Below, piece after piece: positions 49,038-59,446 of a stretch of DNA of 60,958 nucleotides. The stretch covers positions 1 to 60,958 of the forward strand of contig NZ_VSRL01000026.1 of assembly GCF_012184385.1 (NCBI RefSeq). Direction: 5' to 3'. A program made the position numbers and the translations under genes. Each line of letters begins with the position of its first letter. Positions within the stretch are counted from its first letter, which is position 1. Below the pieces are notes generated by a model. The model made no database searches and was not told the DNA's origin. It was given only the letters and a program-made list of their open reading frames with translations. Origin of the DNA: Lentzea indica. Its GTDB lineage: Bacteria > Actinomycetota > Actinomycetes > Mycobacteriales > Pseudonocardiaceae.

Positions 49038-49064
49038 CCCGTCCTCCAGACTAGGACGGGGTGG
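49034..49064. promoter_or_regulatory. Hairpin over the DUF2784 start, between pyrE and DUF2784
   Basis: CCACCCCGTCCT (49034-49045) and AGGACGGGGTGG (49053-49064) form a perfect 12-base-pair stem with a 7-base loop. In the leftward mRNA it holds the GTG start and part of the GGAGGA. There is no T-run, so it is not a standard terminator; an attenuator or translation-blocking structure is plausible. Confidence 0.5.
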
Positions 49065-49086
49065 CTCGAAACGCTCTCGATAAACG

Positions 49087-49653
49087 TCAGGCCAGGCCGA
49101 GGTCGTTCAGGTCGAGCAGGTACCGGTACTGCAGACCCTCGGCCTCGATGGCCTCCTGGGCACCCGTACCGCGGTCGACGACCGTGGCAACGCCGACGAC
49201 CTCGGCACCATGCTCGCGCAGCGCCGTGACGGCCGTCAGCACCGAGCTACCGGTGGTGGAGGTGTCCTCGACGGCGAGCACGCGCTGGCCGCGCACGTCG
49301 ATGCCCTCGATCTGCCGCTGCATGCCGTGCGCCTTGCTCTCCTTGCGCACCACGAACGCGTCGAGCACGTCGCCAGAGGCGGCGGCGGAGTGCATCATCG
49401 CGTAGGCCACGGGGTCGGCACCGAGCGTCAGACCGCCGACGGCGACGAAGTCCCAGTCACTGGTGAGCTGCCGCAGCAGCCTGCCGATCAACGGCGCCGC
49501 CGCGTGGTGCAGCGTCGCCCGCCGCAGATCGACGTAGTAGTCGGCTTCCTTGCCGCTGGAGAGAGTCACCTTGCCGTGCACCACGGCCAATTCGCTCACC
49601 AGACGAGCGAGTTCCGACTTCGCGTTCGCGTCCAAGACCACTTCAGTTCGCAC
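49087..49653 (-). CDS. pyrE: Orotate phosphoribosyltransferase
   Basis: GTG at 49653; 188 residues. PRTase fold: GKVTLSSGKEADYYVDLRRA at the N-terminus (orotate site), FVAVGGLTLGADPVAYAMM, the catalytic-loop lysine region VVRKESKAHGMQRQIEG, and the PRPP motif VLAVEDTSTTGSSVLTAVTA. It adds phosphoribose to orotate to give OMP in pyrimidine synthesis. Synteny with the TrmH gene downstream and clpB upstream matches mycobacteria (Rv0382c, from memory). Confidence 0.96.
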   Translation of the reverse strand: MRTEVVLDANAKSELARLVSELAVVHGKVTLSSGKEADYYVDLRRATLHHAAAPLIGRLLRQLTSDWDFVAVGGLTLGADPVAYAMMHSAAASGDVLDAFVVRKESKAHGMQRQIEGIDVRGQRVLAVEDTSTTGSSVLTAVTALREHGAEVVGVATVVDRGTGAQEAIEAEGLQYRYLLDLNDLGLA

Positions 49654-49706
49654 GGGTCGCTAGCTTCGCACACCTGCGCCGTCGGTGCCTCGTACGCTGC
49701 ATCACC

Positions 49707-50279
49707 GTGAGCCTGTTGAGCGCGGATGCCTTCTTCGTGGAGCACCCGTACAACTTCCTGAGCTTGCTGTCCCGGCCCCACTACCGGGTGCAGGTGTTCA
49801 CCGAGCAGGACGTGCCGCTGGCGTCCGTCAGCGAACGAACCGGACCTGGGCTGCAGCGGCCGTTGCGGCACACCGGCTTCAACGGGTGGACGTCGTTCGA
49901 CCTCGTGGTCACGGCACCCCACGGCCAACCGCTGATGCACATCCGCAAGCCTTTCGGCCGCAAGCCGCGCATCCGGGTCACCACACCCAACGGCCAGGTC
50001 ATCGGTTCGCTGCAGCGACAGACGAACAGGCTGCAGGTGCTGCACGACACAGACGGCAGGCAGTTGTGCATGCTCGGTGACGTCGTTCACATCCAGACCG
50101 GCCACCGCGCGAAGCGCAACGGCAAGCGAGTGCGCCGGGACGTGGTGCGAATCCGTCCCGGCGTCGCAGAGCCGGTGCGTTCTCTGGCCATCGCCGGAAC
50201 TCTGATGTTCGACATCGTGCGTGGTGCGGGCACGAGTCGCATCAGTGGTGACTTCGACTGGAGCGCGCTGGGAGGCTGA
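49707..50279 (+). CDS. Scramblase/LURP-one-related family protein
   Basis: GTG at 49707, eight bases after TACGCT (leaderless); 190 residues. A beta-barrel pattern of the tubby/scramblase/LURP-one type: FFVEHPYNFLSLLSRPHYRV, GWTSFDLVVTAPHGQPLMHI, KPFGRKPRIRVTTPNGQVIG and SLQRQTNRLQVLHDTDGRQL. The C-terminus has a hydrophobic helix-like stretch. Actinobacterial members have no established role; lipid binding at the membrane is assumed from the fold. Confidence 0.65.
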   Translation: MSLLSADAFFVEHPYNFLSLLSRPHYRVQVFTEQDVPLASVSERTGPGLQRPLRHTGFNGWTSFDLVVTAPHGQPLMHIRKPFGRKPRIRVTTPNGQVIGSLQRQTNRLQVLHDTDGRQLCMLGDVVHIQTGHRAKRNGKRVRRDVVRIRPGVAEPVRSLAIAGTLMFDIVRGAGTSRISGDFDWSALGG

Positions 50280-50322
50280 CCACCAGGCGTCCTTGTGGAA
50301 GTGGCTCAGGCCGTCGTCCTCA

Positions 50323-51096
50323 TCAGGTGCGGCCCCTGCCGCCCGCGAACCGGGACGCCATCTTGCGCACCAGAGCCCGCGGCAGCACCTTCGTGAAGCT
50401 CACGATCGCCTTGTACTGCGCGCCGGGGATCGACAGCACCTTGCCGCGGCGCAGGTCGCGCAGGGCCTCGTGCACCAGCCGGTCGGCGTCGACGTAGAGC
50501 CAGTCCGGCGTCTTGGACATGTCGATCTTGGCCCGCTTGTGGAACTCGGTCTTCACGAAACCGGGGCACAGGGCCATGATCCGCACGCCGGAGTGTCCGA
50601 CCGCCAGCGACATGCCCTCGGAGAACGACGTGACCCACGCCTTGTCGGCGCTGTAACTGGTGCCGCGGCCCGGCAGGAAGCTGGCCACGCTGGACACGTT
50701 GATCACGTCGCCCTTGCCGCGCGCCATCATGCCGGGGATCGCGGCCCTGCACAGGCGCAGGACGGTGGCGACGTTGACGTCCAGCTGGGCCTGCAGCTTC
50801 TCGACGTCCGCCGCGAAGAACTCGCCGGTGTTGGCGAAGCCCGCGTTGTTGACGAGGAGGTCGACGGGCGACTCGGCCAGGCGTGCCTCGACCTTGGCCC
50901 TGTCGCCGTGGTCGCTGAGGTCGGCGGGCAGGACGTCCACGTGTACGCCGTGGCGATCGTGCAGCTGTTGCGCGAGCTCCTCGAGTGCGGACGCGGTGCG
51001 CGCGACCAGCACGAGGTCGTATCCCTCTGCGGCGAGCCTGCGGGCGAAGGCGGCCCCGATCCCTACGGTCGATCCGGTCACCAGTGCGGTTGGCAT
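50323..51096 (-). CDS. Short-chain dehydrogenase/reductase
   Basis: ATG at 51096, eight bases after TACCGT (leaderless); 257 residues. Classical [43 protein letters not shown], catalytic Ser in [17 protein letters not shown] and Y-x3-K in [20 protein letters not shown], then [18 protein letters not shown]. It is of the DltE/YdfG-like group with a C-terminal helix that may contact the membrane. Substrate unknown. Confidence 0.92.
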   Translation of the reverse strand: MPTALVTGSTVGIGAAFARRLAAEGYDLVLVARTASALEELAQQLHDRHGVHVDVLPADLSDHGDRAKVEARLAESPVDLLVNNAGFANTGEFFAADVEKLQAQLDVNVATVLRLCRAAIPGMMARGKGDVINVSSVASFLPGRGTSYSADKAWVTSFSEGMSLAVGHSGVRIMALCPGFVKTEFHKRAKIDMSKTPDWLYVDADRLVHEALRDLRRGKVLSIPGAQYKAIVSFTKVLPRALVRKMASRFAGGRGRT

Positions 51097-51160
51097 GCCA
51101 CCGAACGGTAGTCGGAATGTCGCCGCGGAGTGATGTGTGGCGTAGCTCACATCACTCCGG

Positions 51161-51894
51161 TCACTGCTGCTTCCGCCCGAACGACGGACGGTAGACCTCG
51201 CCACCGTCGTCTTCCTCGTCCACGGGCTCCTCGGCCTCGGAGGGGTCCGGGTCGAACGGGTCGATGACGTCCGCGAGCTCGCCGATGTCGCGCAGCAGCC
51301 GTTCCAGGCGCGCGGGCGACGAGTTCGGCGGCGCGGCGGCCAGCACCCAGTCGTTCTCCATCCAGACGACCGTGACGTCGCCACCGATCTCCTCGGCGGC
51401 GTCGATCAGGTCCGGCGTGATGATCTTCCTGGCGGCCGGGACGTCCGTGACGAACGCGTACCGCGAGCCCACCGGCCCGAGCAGGTCGGGCATCGGCATC
51501 TTGTCGTTGTCGCGCTGGAACGGCACCGTCGACAGCCACAGCTCGATCACCACGGACAACGCCCTGCGGCAGCGCACGCCGACCAGCACCGAGTTGACCT
51601 TGCCGCCGGTCTCGTGGTCGAGCACGTAGACCTGGCGCCGCCCGTCCGCGGTGAAGGTCAGCCCGCGACGACGTCACGGGCGAGCCCGGTTCCGTAGTAC
51701 GCGATGGCGCCCGCTTCCCAGCGCGTCGGCAGCACGTGGTCTGTTTCCTCGAACTGCCAGCCGCGCAGGGCAGCCCAACGGCGCCGTTCACGATTACGCG
51801 CGGTTCGTTGCGCCCGGTCGGTCGCGAGCAGGGCAAACCCCGCCACGCCCGCCACCGCGGCGACGGTGAACCAGACCCACGCCGGTATACCCAC
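51161..51894 (-). pseudogene. Membrane-anchored secreted protein (Rv0383c-like), apparent single-base deletion
   Basis: ATG at 51894 begins GIPAWVWFTVAAVAGVAGFA, an N-terminal anchor, then RWAALRGWQFEETDHVLPTR and YGTGLARDVVAG. The frame stops at about 51658. The same protein clearly continues one frame over ([59 protein letters not shown]) to 51161 with an acidic tail. One C restored at about 51661 (GGC-CTG) gives 244 residues. It lies between pyrE and clpB, as does Rv0383c in M. tuberculosis (from memory). Function unknown. Confidence 0.7.
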
Positions 51895-51946
51895 AGCTGA
51901 AGCGTAGTGGGTCGGACGCGAGGAACGAAGATCACTTCCGCGCGTC

Positions 51947-52167
51947 GTGAACTGGGTCCGCCGATTCGACGTGGTTCAGGGCATCTCCGCCACTTTCCCG
52001 TTCACCACGCCACGGTCGGTGGACAACGAACCAGAGGCCATCGTCGACTCCCTGCTGGCCTCGTTGTCCACGCCCGCCGCCCTGACGACAAGCTGATCAC
52101 CGCCCTGGTCACCGCCCACGACGAGACCAACGTCCGCGCGCTGGTCTCCTCGCCCGTGGCCTGGTGA
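51947..52167 (+). pseudogene. Small hypothetical protein, frameshifted
   Basis: GTG at 51947 reads NWVRRFDVVQGISATFPFTT and PRSVDNEPEAIVDSLLASLS. Near 52081 the frame shifts at a C run; the continuation one frame over is DDKLITALVTAHDETNVRAL-VSSPVAW, stop at 52167. One restored C gives about 73 residues. Both parts have coherent polar/hydrophobic spacing. It faces the 121-residue gene tail to tail, one base apart. No family recognised. Confidence 0.45.
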
Positions 52168-52168
52168 G

Positions 52169-52530
52169 CTACCACGGCACGACAACGACCTGGTCCGCAT
52201 CCTTGTAGATGATGCGACCGGGGTCGTCGCTGTCCAGGCGCTCCCACGGCACCGCGTGCGCGTCGAGGATCTCCAGGTACCCGGCGACCCGAGAGACCAG
52301 TTGCGGCGAGGTGAGCCGAAACCACGCCACCGCGCCGGGTTGGTCGTACACGGTCGGGTCCACGTCGGTGGGGTTGGTGAAGTTGGCGTCGTACCAGTCG
52401 TTGTTCAGCCGCCGGAACACCTGCTGCGCCGGGGTCAGCTGACCCCGGCGCGCCATCATGTTCACCAGGGCGAACACGCCGAGAAAGCGGCCCTGCCGAT
52501 CAGGCAGGGCCGCTTGGAACCGAACGTAGG

Positions 52531-52534
<4 letters not shown>
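52169..52534 (-). CDS. Conserved hypothetical protein coupled to clpB
   Basis: ATG at 52534 overlaps the clpB stop by four bases; 121 residues. Soluble, with [60 protein letters not shown] and an end reading [20 protein letters not shown]. Similar short proteins occur widely in actinomycetes but I know of no function. Coupling to clpB implies co-induction by heat. Confidence 0.75.
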
Positions 52535-55112
<2,578 letters not shown>

Positions 55113-55170
55113 TCCTCCACCTCGTGGTCAGCCTCCAGCATGGACCATCACCCCGCACAACGTCAGAAAA

Positions 55171-55191
55171 GTTGAGTCTGTTCCGCTCAAC
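55171..55191. promoter_or_regulatory. HspR-type HAIR operator upstream of clpB
   Basis: GTTGAGT-ctgttcc-GCTCAAC matches the HAIR consensus CTTGAGT-N7-ACTCAAG: arms 6/7 and 5/7, with the exact 7-base spacer. It lies 60-80 bases before the clpB start, over the likely promoter. HspR represses clpB and dnaK operons in many actinobacteria. The site is visible; binding is inferred. Confidence 0.7.
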
Positions 55192-55259
55192 TATGCGAAC
55201 GTGACGGCCGTCCCCAAAATCCTGCGGCCGTTGGTGCGGGGTAGGCGAAGATCGACGCC

Positions 55260-55643
55260 ATGACCTCAATCATCCACAACGTCACGGTCGACGCGCGCGA
55301 CTCCTACGAGATCGCCTCGTGGTGGAGCAAGGTGCTCGGCCTGCCGCTGCATCCGGACGACAACCCCGGCGACCCCGAGTGCCTCATCGAGCTGCCGATC
55401 GGCATCCGCTACCTCTTCATCAACGTCCCCGAGGGCAAGACCGTCAAGAACCGCGTGCACATCTGCCTGCAGCCGTCCGACTGCACCCGCGACGAGGAGG
55501 TCGAGCGCCTGCTCGGCATCGGCGCGACGATCTACGACGATCAGCGCAGGCCCGACGGAACCGGCTGGGTCACGATGCACGACCCCGAGGGCAACGAGTT
55601 CTGTGTGGAACGCAGCGCAGCCGAACGCGCCGCGACCTCCTGA
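55260..55643 (+). CDS. VOC-family (glyoxalase-like) protein
   Basis: ATG at 55260; 127 residues. Vicinal oxygen chelate fold: IIHNVTVDARDSYEIASWWS-KVLGLPL at the start and VERLLGIGATIYDDQRRPDG, then GWVTMHDPEGNEFCVERS, the standard end. His and Glu of the fold could bind a metal. Typical of small resistance or dioxygenase-like proteins; no substrate assignable. The last 103 bases overlap antisense with the long tail of the MFS gene. Confidence 0.85.
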   Translation: MTSIIHNVTVDARDSYEIASWWSKVLGLPLHPDDNPGDPECLIELPIGIRYLFINVPEGKTVKNRVHICLQPSDCTRDEEVERLLGIGATIYDDQRRPDGTGWVTMHDPEGNEFCVERSAAERAATS

Positions 55644-57197
55644 TCACCGTCACTCGAAAGCACTAACAGCTTGTCCACAGCGATCGTCGAGTTGTCCACA
55701 ATCCGCTGTTCAGTATCCACAGGTGAATCAGGTTCAGTGGCGACCGTCTGTGCACCAGAAGCCGTTGGAGTGACGTCCACCGAATCTCGCAACGGCTGCT
55801 CCTTGATCAGCAGCACCGCGATCACCGTGAAGATCGCGAGACCGGCGGCGATCAGGAACAACTCACCCATCGCATCGCCGTAGGAGTCCCGCACCACTGG
55901 GGAGAGGGAGCCGCGGTCGAGCGTCTTCGTGCTCACGTGAGCCGCCAGAACCGCTCCGAGCACCGAGACGCCGGCCGTCCCGCCCAACGACCGCAGGAAC
56001 GTGGCCGTGGAGCTGGCCGCCCCGAGATCCGCCATGCCCACGCCGTTCTGCACGGCCAGCACCAGGTTCTGCATGGTCAGCCCCACCCCGACGCCGACCA
56101 GCGCCAGGTAGGCCCCCATCAGGACGAGGTTCGTGGCGTGGTCGATCGTCCCGAGCAGCGCCAGCCCGATGACCAGCGAGAACGCACCCCAGACCAGGTA
56201 GCTCTTCCACCTGCCGCTCTTGGCGATCAACTGCCCGCTGACCGTGCTCGAGATGCTCAGGCCCAGGACGAGCGGAACCGTGAGGAGCCCCGCCTTCGTG
56301 GGAGAGAACCCGCGCGCGATCTGGAAGTACTGCCCCATGAACACCGACGCGCCGAACATCGCCGTACCGACCGCGATGCCACCGAGCATCGCCAGCACCA
56401 CCGTCCGGTTCTTGAACAGGTGCAGCGGAATGACCGGCGCACTGGCCCGCCGCTCGACGAAGTAGGCACCGACGATCGCCAGCAGCGCTCCACCGACGAA
56501 CAGCGCGCTCTCCCTGGACAACCAGGCGAAGTCCTTGCCCGCGAACGAGACCCACATCAGCATCAGGCTCACGCCACCCGTGATCAGCGTGGCGCCGAGG
56601 TAGTCGATCTTCACACGCTGCTTCGTGACCGGCAGGTGCAACGTCTTGTGCAGCACCGCGAGGGCGACCAACGCCAGCGGCACGCAGACGAAGAAGCACC
56701 AGCGCCAGCCCAGCCACGACGAGGAACCCGCCGACCAGCGGCCCGCCCACCGTGCCGGCAGAGATCACCATGCCGGTGTAGCCGCTGTACCGGCCGCGCT
56801 CCCTGGGGCTGAGCAGCGCCCCGACCACGACCTGGCCGAGCGCCTGCACGCCACCCATGCCCAGGCCCTGGACCACCCGGAACGCGATGAGCTGCTCCAT
56901 GTTCTGGCTCAGGCCTGACAGCACCGAGCCGACGACGAACAGCACGATGCTCGCCTGCAGCAGCTTCTTCTTGTCGAACAGGTCCGCGAGCTTGCCCCAC
57001 ACCGGCGTGCTCGCCGTGGAGGCGAGCAACATCGCCGTGATGACCCACGTGTACTGGGTCTGCGTGCCCTTGAGCTCGGCCAGGATCGTCGGGAGAGTGT
57101 TCGAGACGATGGTGGAGCTGAGGATCGCGACGAGCAGCGCCACCCAGATGCCGGACAGCGCTTCGAGGATCTCCCGATGCGACGAGGGCCGGTTCAA
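55541..57197 (-). pseudogene. DHA2-like MFS multidrug exporter, frameshifted
   Basis: TTG at 57197 is preferred (GGAGG five bases before). Fourteen-helix DHA2 pattern: SSTIVSNTLPTILAELKGTQ, TQYTWVITAMLLASTASTPV-WGKLADLFDKKKL, FRVVQGLGMGGVQALGQVVV, GPLVGGFLV. At about 56715 the frame fails and continues one frame over with PLALVALAVLHKTLHLPVTK, then further helices (GASVFMGQYFQIARGFSPTK; QNLVLAVQNGVGMADLGAAS). The lesion is one extra base or two to five missing ones. A polar C-terminal tail of about 80 residues carries a TTA leucine codon (55664-55666) and three VD-led heptads overlying the DnaA-like boxes. Paired inverted repeats upstream suggest TetR control. Confidence 0.85.
55671..55721. 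promoter_or_regulatory. Three phased DnaA-like boxes, 21-base period
   Basis: TTGTCCACA at 55671-55679 and 55692-55700, and GTATCCACA at 55713-55721, all in the same orientation and spaced exactly 21 bases (two helical turns). TTGTCCACA is the high-GC actinobacterial DnaA-box consensus. They lie in the 3' tail of the MFS gene, next to the convergent VOC gene. They also encode heptads starting Val-Asp (GTGGAC), so coding constraint could contribute. Possible DnaA titration or replication-control site. Confidence 0.45.
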
Positions 57198-57214
57198 GCA
57201 CACCTCCAGTAGTT

Positions 57215-57248
57215 AGTTGATGCGATACAACTATATCTGGAGATAGTT
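57215..57248. promoter_or_regulatory. Two overlapping inverted repeats at the MFS exporter promoter
   Basis: AGTTG-N8-CAACT (57215-57232) and AACTAT-N8-ATAGTT (57229-57248) share the CAACT/AACTAT overlap; their centres are 15 bases apart. This local AT-rich patch lies just upstream of the leftward exporter start, the usual place for TetR- or MarR-type repressor dimers binding in tandem. The cognate regulator is not adjacent. Confidence 0.55.
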
Positions 57249-57271
57249 AGCTACAGCAACTTGTTCTGGGT

Positions 57272-57320
57272 CACGCGGGGACCATCCGCACCGTCTTCCA
57301 GTACGAACGGTCCCCGCGTG
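57272..57320. other. Large hairpin with 12-base-pair stem
   Basis: CACGCGGGGACC (57272-57283) pairs perfectly with GGTCCCCGCGTG (57309-57320) across a 25-base loop. It starts four bases after the stop of the leftward oxidase gene (57324) and precedes the exporter promoter. It may act as a Rho-assisted end or mRNA-stabilising structure; there is no T-run. Confidence 0.45.
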
Positions 57321-57323
57321 CGG

Positions 57324-57938
57324 TCAATCGGCGCTCTTGTCCGCCTTGACCCCGAAGTAGTCGCCGCCCTTGCGCTTCACGTCGTCGGTGCCCCAGTCCC
57401 GCACGCGGTCGACCGGGATCATCCGGGGGATGTGCTTGCGGCAGTGGATGTAGGCCTCCTGCACCTCGACCACCACCCACCGCTCCACCTTCTTGTCCTC
57501 CGTGGAGAACTCCTCTCGCGGCACGATCCGGGCTCTCCCGTTCACGTGCAGCCCGATCAGGTCGTCGGCGAAGTCCACCATCAGCATCCCGACGTGCGGG
57601 TTCTCCATGATGTTGCCCAGGGACGCCATCACGCCGTTGCCGCGGTACTCGGGGTACGCGACGGTCCGGGAGTCGATCACCTGGATGAACCCCGCAGGCC
57701 CGGCCCGCAGGGTCGAGTCGCACTCCCCGTCGGCATCGGCGGTCGAGATGAAGGCCATCTCCATGCGGCCGACGAACTCGGCCATCGCGGGGTTGAGGTG
57801 GTCCAGGACCTGGTCCGAGTAGAAGCGTGTGGCGCGATCCGTGGTCTCCAAGGCACATTGGAGGAAGTGCTCACCTCGTGAGCCAGGTTGCCCGACGCGG
57901 TCAGGTGAGGTGGTTTCAGTCAGCTCTGGCAGGGACAC
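57324..57938 (-). CDS. Pyridoxamine 5'-phosphate oxidase-family protein
   Basis: GTG at 57938 is chosen (an in-frame upstream GTG at 57995 would add 19 basic residues); 204 residues. Split-barrel flavin-binding fold: FYSDQVLDHLNPAMAEFVGR, EMAFISTADADGECDSTLRA, GNGVMASLGNIMENPHVGML and DFADDLIGLHVNGRARIVPR, then IHCRKHIPRMIPVDRVRDWG. Such proteins bind FMN, F420 or haem. The Cys-Arg-Lys-His segment near the end is typical of the subgroup found near flavohemoproteins. No catalytic assignment. Confidence 0.82.
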   Translation of the reverse strand: MSLPELTETTSPDRVGQPGSRGEHFLQCALETTDRATRFYSDQVLDHLNPAMAEFVGRMEMAFISTADADGECDSTLRAGPAGFIQVIDSRTVAYPEYRGNGVMASLGNIMENPHVGMLMVDFADDLIGLHVNGRARIVPREEFSTEDKKVERWVVVEVQEAYIHCRKHIPRMIPVDRVRDWGTDDVKRKGGDYFGVKADKSAD

Positions 57939-58169
57939 GCGCCACACCGTCGCACGCAAGCGCGCAACCCGGTACAGACGGACCCTCACATTCACACTGT
58001 TGCGGTAACAACTAGTTGCGTACAGTAATCAGACTTCGCTCGAAGGTGGCATCAAGGAGTCAAACCCACCAATCAGGGGTTACTGTCCACCCTGTCGGGG
58101 GACGGATGCTTGACGAGGACTACAGCGCCTTGCTGGCGCCAATGAGAACGTGGAGACTGCGCGCGGACC

Positions 58170-59345
58170 ATGACTGCGAACGCTGTGCTGAGCCCCATCC
58201 CTACCCCGCCCCACCGAGAACCCCCGCCCGGCGTCACCGCGATGGTGCGGATGATCCGGGAGAGCTTCGCGGTGGTGGAGCCGCACGCCGAAGAAGTGGC
58301 GAAGTTCTTCTACGGCATGCTCTTCTCGCTCTCGCCTGCCACACGCGAGATGTTCCCCGCGAACATGGAGGTGCAACGCAGCCGCCTGCTGCGCGCCCTC
58401 GTGCACGTGGTGCAGATGGTCGACCGCCCGGACGACCTCATCCCGTTCCTCCGCCAGCTGGGCCGTGACCACCGCAAGTTCGGTGTCATCAACGTCCACT
58501 ACGAGGCGGTCGGCACGGCACTGCTGTCGGCGGTGAAGAAGTTCGCCGGCACCGCTTGGACACCCAAGGTCGAGATGGCGTGGGCCGAGGCCTACACGCT
58601 GATGGCCAGGGCCATGCAGGAGGCCGCCGACGCCGACAACGGGCCCGCCTACTGGCACGCGACGGTGCTGGAGCACCAGCGCGTCTCGTGGGACCTGGCC
58701 GTCGTCCGGCTGCAGCCCGACCACCCGGTCAACTACCGCGCCGGGCAGTACGTCAGCGTCGAGACGCCGCAGCGCAAGCGTTTGTGGCGGTACTACTCGC
58801 CGGCGAACGCCCCGCGTGAGGACGGCATCATCGAGTTCCACATCCGGTCCGTCGACGGCGGATGGGTGTCGCGCTCGGTGGTCGGCCACACGCAGGCGGG
58901 TGACACCTGGCGCATCGGTCCGCCGATGGGACGTCTCTCGGTCGACCGCACGGCCGGGTCGGACGTCCTGATGGTCGCCGGCGGCACGGGCGTGGCGCCG
59001 ATGCACGCGATCATCGACGAGATGGCGCAGTGGGGCGACAACCCCCGCGTGCACCTGTTTTACGGCGGCCGCACCCGCGAGGACCTCTACGACCTGGACA
59101 ACCTGCAGCGCATCGCGACCACGAACCCGTGGCTCACGGTCGTGCCGGTGCTGGAGTCGGACCCCGGTGTCCGGGGCGTCGAGCAGGGCAGCCTGGCCGA
59201 CGTGGTGACGCGCTACGGAGCGTGGGAGGACCGTGACGTCCTGGTCTGCGGCAGCCCCGCCATGATCAGGTCGACCGTGTCCCGCATGCTGGTGGCCGGA
59301 ACTCCTCTCGACCGGATCAAGTACGACCCGTTCACGCTGGACTAA
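58170..59345 (+). CDS. Flavohemoprotein, type II-like (globin + FAD/NAD reductase)
   Basis: ATG at 58170; 391 residues. Globin domain about residues 20-150: Tyr in KFFYGMLFSL (B10), Gln in NMEVQRSRLL (E7) and proximal His in LGRDHRKFGV (F8). FAD domain with RxYS-like LWRYYSPANAP about residue 210, then the NAD module with LMVAGGTGVAPMHAIIDEMA and LVCGSPAMIRSTVSRML. NO dioxygenation is the classic role; the mycobacterial type II homologue (Rv0385, from memory) has been linked to D-lactate oxidation. A D-lactate/glycolate-type oxidase is also in this window. The 231-base upstream gap holds its promoter. Confidence 0.88.
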   Translation: MTANAVLSPIPTPPHREPPPGVTAMVRMIRESFAVVEPHAEEVAKFFYGMLFSLSPATREMFPANMEVQRSRLLRALVHVVQMVDRPDDLIPFLRQLGRDHRKFGVINVHYEAVGTALLSAVKKFAGTAWTPKVEMAWAEAYTLMARAMQEAADADNGPAYWHATVLEHQRVSWDLAVVRLQPDHPVNYRAGQYVSVETPQRKRLWRYYSPANAPREDGIIEFHIRSVDGGWVSRSVVGHTQAGDTWRIGPPMGRLSVDRTAGSDVLMVAGGTGVAPMHAIIDEMAQWGDNPRVHLFYGGRTREDLYDLDNLQRIATTNPWLTVVPVLESDPGVRGVEQGSLADVVTRYGAWEDRDVLVCGSPAMIRSTVSRMLVAGTPLDRIKYDPFTLD

Positions 59346-59349
59346 GCTC

Positions 59350-59432
59350 GGCACGTCCGCGACTGGCGTGCCGAGGGTGGAACTGACCACCGGGAAGCGA
59401 CGGCCGAGCGCACCGAACGCCTGGGTGCCCGG
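59350..59432 (+). ncRNA. ZTP (pfl motif) riboswitch upstream of glyA
   Basis: The leader contains the pfl-motif blocks in order: GACTGGCG (59361-59368), a GGTGG-aactga-CCACC hairpin (59376-59391), CCACCGGGAAGCGAC (59387-59401) and CGCCTGGGTGCC (59418-59429). Outer pairing of GTCcGC (about 59355-59360) with GCGAC (59397-59401) closes the first domain. The class binds ZTP/ZMP, the alarmone of 10-formyl-tetrahydrofolate shortage, and raises one-carbon gene expression. glyA is a known target type. Expression platform is probably the GGAG at about 59436. Confidence 0.85.
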
Positions 59433-59446
59433 CGTGGAGTAGCGCC

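Noticed and set aside
57991-58040. Short inverted repeat GTTG-N6-CAAC before the flavohemoprotein
   Set aside because: Four-base arms are too weak to call an operator; kept only as part of the promoter gap.
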